From positions 1 through 17,863 of the forward strand of contig VGYW01000151.1 in NCBI GenBank assembly GCA_016872875.1: 17,863 nt of DNA, in the 5' to 3' direction. Below, one piece after another: positions 5,701 through 11,323 of the stretch (its first letter is position 1; each line of letters opens with the position of its first letter). Under the pieces are notes generated by a model. That model ran no database searches and was not told where the DNA came from. It saw only the letters and a list, made by a program, of their open reading frames with translations. Source of the stretch: Planctomycetota bacterium. Its GTDB lineage: Bacteria > Planctomycetota > PUPC01 > DSUN01. The position numbers and the translations under genes are program-made.

Positions 5701-8620
5701 CGGCCCATTCGACCTCAAGCTCCCCATCACCCCATTCGACGCCCTCGACCACGCCAGGCTGACCTTCGATTACCGCTTCCCGCCACAGGCCAAGGTCAAC
5801 CTCAACCTCAGGATGAACAAGCGCTGGCACACCATCGCCCTCACCCACCCCGCGGCCCGCGTGTCGGGCGTGCCCATGCTCGGCGACGCCCACGCCGTCG
5901 CCGACGACGCCTGGCACGCCGCCGACCTCGACCTCCGCGCGCTCCTCCTCCGCTGCTACCCCGCCGCGAACGCCCTCCCCATCGAGGAAGCCACCATCGG
6001 CACCCTCGACAAGGACAACTACCTCTCCGCAGGCTTCGGCGGAAACCCCGCCGGCACCACCTATCGCCTCGACAACGTCCGCCTCTGGACCCCCGGCCCG
6101 CCCGCCGCCAAGTTCGCCTGGGACCCCGAGGCCGAGGCCGCCTGGGTCTTCGACCGCAACCCCGACACCGTTCCGCCCGACGACCGTGCCACGGTCGGCT
6201 TGCCCGACCGTGCAGACAAGCGGGACGCTGGTCGCTACGAGAAGGCCGACCTCGCCGAAGGCCCCTGGTTCTTCCACCTGCGGGCCAAGTCCCCAGATGG
6301 CGCCTGGTCGCGCGTGGTCCACCTGCCCATCCAGGTGGACACCTCGCCCCCCCGCGTGGCCGCCTCCAACCCGACCCCAGGCAGCCGCTCCTCCGCTCAC
6401 GTCGTCACACTCGACCTCGCCGACGATTCAGGCGTTGACCCCAAGAGCCTCCGCGTCTCGCTCTTCGACCAGGAGCTGCCCGTCCTCGTCATCCCCACCG
6501 ACCCCGCCGCGTCCTACACCCCAACCGCCGTCACCTACGACCCCGTGGCAGGCCAACTCGCCATTGACCTCTCGCTCCTGCCGCTCGCCTTCGAGGACGG
6601 CCAGGAGATCAAGCTCACCGTGGCCGCCGCCAAGGACTTCGCCGGCCACGCCATGCAGCCCTGCACCCTCGCCTGGCACTACGACCGCAGCGGCGACAAG
6701 GAGCCCCCCCGCCTCCTCCGCCTCGACGCCTCCCACCCCTACCTGTGCAACGACGACTTCGAGAGCGGCTTCGGCGAGTGGGCCGCCACCTCGACCAGCG
6801 AAGGCGCCTACTCCCGCATCGAGCGCGACGCCACCACCGCCGCCTCAGGCCGCTACTCGCTCCGCATCCGAAACCTCCACGCCGCCGGACCCGTCACCGT
6901 CACCATACGCTCCACCCCCTTCGACGCCGGCCGCTTCCCACTCGTCTCCTTCGACTACAAAGTGCCCACCAACCTCCGCACCGACCTGGTGCTCAAGATC
7001 GGCTCCTCCGCCTACTCCATCCGCTTCACCGACCCCAACGGCACGAACTGCATCGGCGCCATCCCCGACGTCCAGGCCGACAACCAGTGGCACCACACCG
7101 AGTTCAACCTCCACGAAATCCTCACGACCGCACTCCCACAGGCCGCCACATACACCGTCGCCGCACTCTCCTTCTCCGACACCGGCTTCCTCGGCACCCC
7201 CGACGGCGCGGAATACCACATAGACAACTTCGCCATCGCACCCGCCGCCTCCACCAAGGCCGCCGCGCTCGACTTCAAGCTCGCCGCCGCCGACCCCAGC
7301 GGCATCACCGCCTACCAGTACGCCCTCACCCCGATGCCCGGCGTCCCACGCTGGACCGACTCCCCGCTCCCGGCCTGGCAGTTCAAGGCCCTCGGCGCCG
7401 GCATCTTCCAGTTCATGGCACGCGCCCGCGACCGCGCGGGAAACTGGTCCCAGCCCGTCATCCGCAAGCTCCTCGTGGACGACCAGCCCCCAGCCATCCA
7501 GTCCCTCTCCCCGCAGCCCGGCTCGCGCTCCGCTGACGGCCGCATCCGCGCCCAACTGGCCGACGCTCCCTCCGGCATCAACCGCGACAAGACCTCGCTG
7601 ACCGTCGCAGGCGTCGCCTACCGCACAACCGACCCCGGCCTCACCTACGACGCCCGCACCAACACCCTCACCTGGGACGCCGCCTACCTCGCCAAGCCCA
7701 TCGCCATCCCGAACGGTCAGGACGTCGCGGTTGTCCTCCACTGCGAGGACAACGTCGGCAACGCCGCCGACCGCTCCTGGACCTGGAAGATGGACTACTC
7801 GCTGGACAAGACGCCGCCGCCCGAGCTCTACGTCGCAAGCATCCCCTCGGCCTGCCTCGCCCGCACGACCTTCGAGGACGACGTCGGCTCCTTCCAGCCC
7901 TACGGCGGCTACGGCGAGCTCGAGCGCGTCACCACCACCGCCGCCACGGGCCGCTACGCCCTGTGCGCCATGCCCACCCGCGAGGGGCGCTACTTCGGCT
8001 TCTACGCCTACCGCTCCGCCTTCGACGCCGCCAAGCACCCCATCCTCTCCTTCGACTACCGCATCCCGCCTGGGCTAGCCGTCAACCTCCACCTCAGCTA
8101 CGGCGGCTCCTGGCACACCGTCAGGCTCACAAGCCCCTCCGCCTACTACCCCGTCGTCGGCGAGCTCCCCATCGTCGCCGACGACAAGTGGCGCCACGCC
8201 CGCCTCGACCTCACCAAGGTCCTCAAGCCCTCCGCCCCGGGCGCCGCCATGCCCATCTCCTACGTCCTCTTCGCCGACTTCGGCGGCCACACCACCCGTC
8301 CCGGCCTCAAGATGTACCTCGACAACTTCGCCATCGCCGCCCACGAGACCGGCCAGAACCTCCGCTTCGAGTGGAACCACGCCGCCGACGCGACCGGCCT
8401 CGCCGGCTACGCCCACGCCCTCGACCAGAACCCCGCCACCCTCCCCACCAACATCGCCGCCGCCGAGCCCACCGCCGCCTTCAAGGACCTCAAGCCCGGC
8501 AACTGGTTCTTCCACCTCCGCGCACGCGACGGCGCAGGCAACTGGTCCCCCCCCACCCACCACCCCGTCGTCGTCCCGTCCCCGCCGCCCCCACCGCCAC
8601 CCGTCCCGCCCAAGAAATAG
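2756..8620 (+). CDS. Giant secreted multi-domain protein with jelly-roll and tandem carbohydrate-binding/Ig-like modules
   Basis: Protein of 1,954 residues from ATG 2756. This start is chosen because it opens a clear signal peptide (VLVALALALPAALGG, cleavage near 21) and follows a promoter; frame upstream of it reads through a repeat. Residues about 27-155 look like a CBM-type beta-sandwich (HYTVWARAR). About 165-885 hold several LamG/DUF1080-like jelly rolls (YFSDDFMR, FRDSDLDGWDAAGNW, DDYFETAPIEWR). From about 910 there are three tandem modules starting near 910, 1328 and 1700. Each has an FDYR(I/F)PP strand region, a YRLDN/YHIDN/YLDNFAI end, and an Ig-like partner ending in WFFHLRAR-type strands and GNWS. 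The C-terminus is a proline-rich tail (PSPPPPPPPVPPKK). No catalytic motif is recognised. Likely role: cell-surface or secreted binding of polysaccharide. Residues about 938-970 are encoded by the inserted palindromic repeat. Confidence 0.85.
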   Translation: MARVGYVLVALALALPAALGGSAPLVGVEAELASHLRGPARLRLDNAASRRQCLEMTGERATALLKVRVPATGHYTVWARARSATEEPAAISLSDEAQRLNAAIPDASWQWVSLGAGRFARGTREFQLAATGALRLDQLALAGDADYTPTGTLDTTAASEAALREIYFSDDFMRTAREAGVWQPASGKWAVTELRKRERFDATRSANAFSFLGLGTQAAPTLAVTGYPFWRNYSIEAAVRSLGGEPFGLVILRQDERNYYLLRCEPRRGLIELLRCLDGATDRLDAAAGHLRVDDWFLFRLDASNGELSASIDGHEVLHATDHTFLEGLTGLWSADPAGAYFDDVLVRSYDARVERFRDSDLDGWDAAGNWTVSRGDLVGSGSLVSHDAFSDFDLETTLHASEGESGVVFDWQDAANHALLALVPAPPRLELREVRQGQATALASATLQGNGNGHEHRLRLSQRQGRVRVMLDGALALNAFRPDAKAGRVGLLAAAEAHFGAVRLARAQRPAPSRVHNRIFAGEDTMEAWASAACDWQLATAGTVTTAWHEIEHWGDTAVRYELGENAALPAGTASPGLPGKLGLVVRADGRKADSGIQLVVEPQKDGSRKLTLLAGGQPVATGSAPAAAKAIELRWLADTAAAFADDALVLSHRPPSPPPGHRAAIWADSWRPAFDQCYVRSERLIDDYFETAPIEWRAACGTWEMQNRWTCSPQWSWMGGSSPDAAVLWHKSRFRGDITAHLFAAFQMVKRDSRIYRPGDVNVSICADGQNPASGYSFIYGGWNNTATALFRRDKLVASTTKLAARPPTLLDSTPETNSLHRKWWHVAIEKHGPRVACYVDDALLLEYTDPEPLDCGQVCLWTHDNSVMIARAWIAHADSAGTESPLAQEAAQPTPPLPAPPAITSSHKLVLHAFEDGLGKWAGTPGSSTIRLEAGGTGLRPVDTGKMPVPPQDVRQEAGGTGLRPVGGFALAVANPRAGGPFDLKLPITPFDALDHARLTFDYRFPPQAKVNLNLRMNKRWHTIALTHPAARVSGVPMLGDAHAVADDAWHAADLDLRALLLRCYPAANALPIEEATIGTLDKDNYLSAGFGGNPAGTTYRLDNVRLWTPGPPAAKFAWDPEAEAAWVFDRNPDTVPPDDRATVGLPDRADKRDAGRYEKADLAEGPWFFHLRAKSPDGAWSRVVHLPIQVDTSPPRVAASNPTPGSRSSAHVVTLDLADDSGVDPKSLRVSLFDQELPVLVIPTDPAASYTPTAVTYDPVAGQLAIDLSLLPLAFEDGQEIKLTVAAAKDFAGHAMQPCTLAWHYDRSGDKEPPRLLRLDASHPYLCNDDFESGFGEWAATSTSEGAYSRIERDATTAASGRYSLRIRNLHAAGPVTVTIRSTPFDAGRFPLVSFDYKVPTNLRTDLVLKIGSSAYSIRFTDPNGTNCIGAIPDVQADNQWHHTEFNLHEILTTALPQAATYTVAALSFSDTGFLGTPDGAEYHIDNFAIAPAASTKAAALDFKLAAADPSGITAYQYALTPMPGVPRWTDSPLPAWQFKALGAGIFQFMARARDRAGNWSQPVIRKLLVDDQPPAIQSLSPQPGSRSADGRIRAQLADAPSGINRDKTSLTVAGVAYRTTDPGLTYDARTNTLTWDAAYLAKPIAIPNGQDVAVVLHCEDNVGNAADRSWTWKMDYSLDKTPPPELYVASIPSACLARTTFEDDVGSFQPYGGYGELERVTTTAATGRYALCAMPTREGRYFGFYAYRSAFDAAKHPILSFDYRIPPGLAVNLHLSYGGSWHTVRLTSPSAYYPVVGELPIVADDKWRHARLDLTKVLKPSAPGAAMPISYVLFADFGGHTTRPGLKMYLDNFAIAAHETGQNLRFEWNHAADATGLAGYAHALDQNPATLPTNIAAAEPTAAFKDLKPGNWFFHLRARDGAGNWSPPTHHPVVVPSPPPPPPPVPPKK
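5567..5663. repeat. Palindromic GGTGGCACAGGC element inside the giant protein gene (one full and one half unit)
   Basis: The full unit is 5567-5616 (GGTGGCACAGGC ... GCCTGTGCCACC, perfect 12-base outer arms). It is followed after 22 bases by a half unit, 5639-5663 (left arm plus inner core only). The encoded peptide is GGTGLRPVDTGKMPVPP, then GGTGLRPVG, the same reading phase as in the PP-loop gene. It lies in a loop of the first tandem module; modules 2 and 3 lack it. Confidence 0.92.
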
Positions 8621-8700
8621 CACCTCGCGCCACCTCTTCCTTTCTTGCCTCTTCCCTTCTACCTCCTGCCGCCTGCCGCCTGCCTGCTGTCCCACCCCAA

Positions 8701-8794
8701 TGTGGCGCAATGTGGCGCAATGTTGCGCAATCGCCGTTTGGCCAATCTCGGCCTTCCGGCCACGAGTTTGCCAATGTGGCGCAATGTGGCGCAC
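8701..8794. repeat. TGTGGCGCAA 10-base direct repeat, two clusters
   Basis: Three consecutive units lie at 8701-8730 (TGTGGCGCAA, TGTGGCGCAA, TGTTGCGCAA). Two more lie at 8775-8794 (TGTGGCGCAA, TGTGGCGCAC). The 44 bases between hold GTTTGGCCAAT, GGCCTTCCGGCC and GTTTGCCAAT, themselves partly palindromic. The units are too short and too close for a CRISPR. The function is unknown. Confidence 0.85.
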
Positions 8795-8856
8795 CATTTG
8801 CGCATGCGCGCCCGCGCAGGGGGGAGGGGGGCGCCCCCTCACGTCGCCTGCCCCTG

Positions 8857-8906
8857 TCCGATTGGGCAGATCCGTCGGATCAGTCCGATCAGTCCGATCC
8901 GTCGGA
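8857..8906. repeat. 9-base GATCAGTCC / GATCCGTCG tandem array
   Basis: From TCCGATTGGGCAGATCCGTCG the sequence continues as GATCAGTCC, GATCAGTCC, GATCCGTCG, GA. Alternation of GATCAGTCC and GATCCGTCG gives a strict 9-base period, which reads as a Ser-Asp rich peptide in one frame. It is intergenic here and not part of a gene. Confidence 0.8.
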
Positions 8907-8907
8907 C

Positions 8908-9027
8908 CCCCGTCCCCCACCCCTGACCCCCAACACACAACACCCGGCACCTCTTCCCTTTCCCGTCTCCCGCTCACTCTTCACTCTCCCTTTCCCCTCT
9001 CACTCGCCCGCTTCCCCCTTCACCCTT
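8908..9027. repeat. Polypyrimidine tract on the + strand
   Basis: About 120 bases are dominated by C and T with few purines, including CTCTTCCCTTTCCCGTCTCC and CTCACTCTTCACTCTCCC. A shorter pyrimidine-rich stretch lies at 8624-8698. Strong strand asymmetry of this kind can form triplex DNA in supercoiled plasmids (established for mirror-repeat tracts), but mirror symmetry is not obvious here. Confidence 0.7.
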
Positions 9028-9194
9028 ATATACGGGTCGCGTCCGACGACGTGCCAGTAACTCCGGCGTCTATGGCGATGGCCTTCTTCGCAAGTGGCTG
9101 TCGTTAGGACACTTGTGGCAATCTGGCTGGCCATAAGATTTTTTCAAGAATCGGTCGTCAGTCGCTCCGTAGTCGCTCCGGCCCATCGCCGGCC

Positions 9195-9223
9195 GTGAAA
9201 GAGACTCCAGGAGTCTCTTTCAC
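9195..9223. repeat. Perfect 29-base palindrome
   Basis: GTGAAAGAGACTCC (9195-9208), a single A (9209), then GGAGTCTCTTTCAC (9210-9223): the arms are perfectly complementary over 14 bases. No T-run follows on either strand, and no gene ends nearby, so a simple intrinsic terminator is unlikely. It may be a mobile palindromic repeat or a protein-binding site. Confidence 0.92.
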
Positions 9224-9241
9224 ATCCCACCGTTCCTCTCC

Positions 9242-9314
9242 CATCCGCGTAATCCGCGGTTGGGCTTCCCCTCTGCGGCCCGGAAGAGGCACTCGACCGC
9301 GGATTCCGCGGATG
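9242..9314. repeat. CCGCGGAT-type inverted repeat
   Basis: Left arm 9242-9260 (CATCCGCGTAATCCGCGGT) and right arm 9296-9314 (ACCGCGGATTCCGCGGATG) pair at 18 of 19 positions, with a 35-base loop. A further CCGCGGATG follows at 9316-9324. Sequences of this kind recur in intergenic regions of PVC genomes (recollection). Confidence 0.85.
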
Positions 9315-9423
9315 GCCGCGGATGAGAGCAATTGAGCAGGTAGGGCATGCACACTTGCACGCGGCTAACACAGTGCGTGATAGGGGAATGGGAGGAGAGA
9401 CGCTGGAACCACCCGAAGCGGAA

Positions 9424-9576
9424 GGGTGCAATAACGGACTTGCGCGCGGGAGGGGGCCTTCCTGTTCGTAGTTCGGCCTTTAGGCGGTCTTGGGCGTTGC
9501 CAAGCCCGACAGAGGAACCGCGTAAACGCCGAACTACGAACCAAGATGGGCTGTACGCAAATCCGTTATTGCACCC
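9424..9576. repeat. Nested inverted repeat of 153 bases (MITE-like or structured RNA)
   Basis: The outer arms, 9424-9444 (GGGTGCAATAACGGACTTGCG) and 9556-9576, are complementary at 20 of 21 positions. Inside them, 9464-9487 (GTTCGTAGTTCGGC plus CTTTAGGCGG) pairs with 9518-9541 at 22 of 24 positions. A terminal CTTGG...CCAAG hairpin sits near the centre. The whole can fold into one long interrupted hairpin. No obvious target-site duplication flanks it. It ends 17 bases before the TTGACA of the zinc-finger gene promoter. Confidence 0.85.
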
Positions 9577-9580
9577 AATC

Positions 9581-9621
9581 CGGGAACATGCCTTGACAAC
9601 GGTGTTCCCGTGGGGGACAAT
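9581..9621 (+). promoter_or_regulatory. Promoter with overlapping inverted repeat upstream of the zinc-finger/SIR2 pair
   Basis: The -35 TTGACA (9593-9598, consensus) and -10 GACAAT (9616-9621) have a 17-base spacer. An inverted repeat, CGGGAACA (9581-9588) and TGTTCCCG (9603-9610), brackets the -35 element, a natural place for an operator. The predicted start of transcription is near 9628, with a GGGGG ribosome-binding stretch at 9633-9637. Confidence 0.55.
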
Positions 9622-9640
9622 GTATGGACGATGGGGGTAG

Positions 9641-9907
9641 ATGACCATGACCTGCGTTATCTGCAAAAACGGGCAGACAGGCCCCGGAAAGGTCACTGTG
9701 ACCCTTCAGCGTGAGGGCTCCACGGTGATCATCAAGGGCGTCCCCGGCGATGTCTGCGAGAATTGCGGCGAGTACTACCTAACGGAGGCCATGACCGACC
9801 GAGTTCTATCCATAGGTGAGGAAGCGGTGGCCAAAGGCGCCGAGGTCGAGATCGTCCGCTATGCCGCGCTCCCCTCGGTCCCAGAGCTGGCCCCCGTGGA
9901 GAAGTGA
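9641..9907 (+). CDS. YgiT-type zinc-finger protein (antitoxin-like), no toxin partner upstream
   Basis: Protein of 88 residues with two CxxC pairs (C5/C8 and C39/C42, CENCGEYY), the zinc knuckle of the MqsA N-terminal domain. It is followed by a helix (YYLTEAMTDRVLSI) and a short acidic strand. In known loci this short form is encoded next to an RNase-type toxin (often DUF4258/MqsR-like). Here the upstream kilobase is non-coding, so it is an orphan or has changed partner. It lacks the C-terminal DNA-binding HTH of full MqsA. ATG 9641 is immediately after the G-rich stretch; a second in-frame ATG at 9647 has the better spacing (9 bases), giving 86 residues. The SIR2 gene starts 61 bases after its stop and has no promoter of its own that I see, so the two are probably co-transcribed. 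Confidence 0.8.
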   Translation: MTMTCVICKNGQTGPGKVTVTLQREGSTVIIKGVPGDVCENCGEYYLTEAMTDRVLSIGEEAVAKGAEVEIVRYAALPSVPELAPVEK

Positions 9908-9968
9908 GCACGTGCTCTCGCTCCCTTGGGAGATCGAGCGAGCCACGGTTCGCAGAGGGTCAGGCAAC

Positions 9969-11078
9969 ATGGAACGTGTGGTTTACCTGCTAGGCGCTGG
10001 CTTCTCCGCACCACTGGGCCTACCGGTCATGAATGACTTCATCGTGAAGTCCAAGGACCAGTTCGCCAGGGATCCGGAGAGGTTTGCGCATTTCCGCAAC
10101 GTCCTCAGTACGATCGATCACATGCACAAGACTCTCAGCTACTATAGGACAGACTTGTTCAACATAGAGGAGGTCCTTTCAGTCCTGGACATGCAGGACA
10201 TGGTCTCCGGCCTGGATCGCTCCGGCGAGTTCAGGAAGTACGTCAAGGAGGTGATCGAATATCACACGCCGGAGATGCCCCAACCCGGATGCCTGGGCAT
10301 AGACCCACCGCACCCTCCACGTGTACCGCCTGAGCGGTTGGATTCGTTATTTGGCGACTACGACGAACCCATGGTTGGCTACGGAATGTTCGTGGCGAAC
10401 CTCGTGAATCTCCGTGTTGAGCCGCTCAGCCGAGCATCTACCAAAGACGAAGGCAATGCCGCCCACGGTGTGAAGTACTCGAAGATGGACCATCCTGAGG
10501 TAAAGTACGATGTCGTGACCCTGAACTACGACCGGGTGATTGAGAAGTGCTGCGAGCACCTCCCAAGGTACTTCGTGAAAGACCCGAATAGTGAAGAACC
10601 ATCGCCTGATATCGCCAAGCTTCATGGCTGCGTCAGTACCGACATCGTGCCCCCGACGTGGCGCAAGTGGACACTCAGGGACAGGGATCTCATGCCCAGT
10701 TGGGAGCGCGCGTTCAACATGCTACGCGAGGCGAACCAGATCCGGATCATTGGTTATTCCCTGCCGACTACAGACGCGAATGTTCGCTACCTGCTCCAGG
10801 CCGCTGTTATCGAGTCGGCCAACCTGAAGAGGATTGATGTGATCTGCCTCGACAGGGACCAGAGCATGGAGCAGCACTATCGCTCGTTCATCACGTTCAA
10901 GTACCTTAGGTTTAGGAACCTGGACACCAAGCAATACCTATCGCCACCCGCAAGCCAAGGCAAGCCCCACCCAGCCGGCAGCTTCTTCAGCAGGCGGCCT
11001 GGAAACTCCTACGTGTTCTCCGATGGTCTCGAAAGGCGTCACGATTACTTCATGGCGTCAGGAACGGACCGAACCTGA
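9969..11078 (+). CDS. SIR2-like NAD-binding protein, defence-type
   Basis: Protein of 369 residues from ATG 9969, chosen because AGAGGG lies 9 bases upstream and the SIR2 fold starts at once; the longer frame to 9816 overlaps the zinc-finger gene. Motifs: GAGFS (9-13, NAD phosphate loop), TLNYD (184-188, catalytic Asn region), KLHG (217-220, catalytic His) and IIGYSLPTTD (260-269, ribose binding). These are the hallmarks of SIR2-like proteins that act as NAD hydrolases in phage defence (ThsA, DSR and AVAST-linked families). A protein deacetylase role is unlikely without a zinc ribbon. The C-terminal 50 residues are unassigned. The gene is visibly lower in G+C (one sampled 60-base line is 47 percent against about 70 percent in neighbours) and its codon use differs, which points to transfer. 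Its stop overlaps the next ATG (TGATG). Confidence 0.85.
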   Translation: MERVVYLLGAGFSAPLGLPVMNDFIVKSKDQFARDPERFAHFRNVLSTIDHMHKTLSYYRTDLFNIEEVLSVLDMQDMVSGLDRSGEFRKYVKEVIEYHTPEMPQPGCLGIDPPHPPRVPPERLDSLFGDYDEPMVGYGMFVANLVNLRVEPLSRASTKDEGNAAHGVKYSKMDHPEVKYDVVTLNYDRVIEKCCEHLPRYFVKDPNSEEPSPDIAKLHGCVSTDIVPPTWRKWTLRDRDLMPSWERAFNMLREANQIRIIGYSLPTTDANVRYLLQAAVIESANLKRIDVICLDRDQSMEQHYRSFITFKYLRFRNLDTKQYLSPPASQGKPHPAGSFFSRRPGNSYVFSDGLERRHDYFMASGTDRT

Positions 11079-11323
11079 TGGCCGCTACTATGTTCGCCTG
11101 GCTGGTCCTTGTCACCTGTGTACATGCCGAGGAGAAGGCGGTGGTGCCACGGATTGATGGCGAATGGTGGCAGGTGGCGGGGGATCCCGATCTGGGGACG
11201 CTGACAGACCCGAAGCAGCAGCCTGTGGACTTTGCGGTGTGGCAGGCGGCCGACGGCTCGTGGCAGCTCCTGTCATGCACCCGCCACTCTAGCGCCCGTT
11301 CAGGGTCGAACGTACTGAGCTAA
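11078..11323 (+). pseudogene. 5' fragment of a glycosidase-like gene, paralog of the gene at 12155
   Basis: The frame encodes a signal-peptide-like start (MFAWLVLVTCVHAEE, ATG at 11090 or 11078), then 53 codons (11129-11287) that align without gaps to 12212-12370 of the intact gene. 16 codons differ and only 3 change the amino acid (K/N, T/P, T/I). After 11287 the similarity stops abruptly and the frame ends in unrelated sequence at 11323. The fragment's possible start overlaps the SIR2 stop, and its end overlaps the VapC stop by 24 bases. The third-position bias means the two copies diverged as functional genes before this one was cut. It is not a fresh duplication. Confidence 0.85.

Larger units (their letters stand above)
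8621..9640. other. 1-kb gene-free block packed with unrelated repeats
   Basis: No frame here has convincing coding character: the open frames present are fragments of repeat sequence or run on from the wrong phase of the upstream gene. The block contains, in order, a pyrimidine-rich stretch, a 10-base array, a 9-base array, a second polypyrimidine stretch, 11-base tandem copies of AGTCGCTCCG(T/G) (9160-9181), a perfect 29-base palindrome, a CCGCGGAT inverted repeat, a nested inverted repeat and finally the promoter of the zinc-finger gene. These are listed separately where well defined. It marks the boundary between the giant secreted protein and the defence island. Confidence 0.75.

Noticed and set aside
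4088..6400. 770-codon open frame on the minus strand opposite the giant gene
   Set aside because: Its sequence is Gly/Val/Glu-rich filler typical of the antisense of high-G+C coding DNA, with no domain. The plus strand carries a signal peptide, repeated modules and a promoter. The minus frames at 6845-8038 and 12116-13012 were rejected for the same reason.
8701..8906. CRISPR array
   Set aside because: Units are 9-10 bases with no regular spacers of 25-40 bases, and no cas gene is present.
7963..9060. 365-codon plus frame overlapping the end of the giant gene
   Set aside because: Arg/Pro/His-rich out-of-phase shadow that continues into the intergenic repeats.
9195..9223. Intrinsic terminator of the giant gene
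   Set aside because: It is 575 bases past the stop codon and has no T-tract on either side.
9347..9640. 97-codon frame upstream of the zinc-finger gene as its missing toxin
   Set aside because: It is made up of the nested inverted repeat and shows no DUF4258 or MqsR features; no ribosome-binding site was seen.
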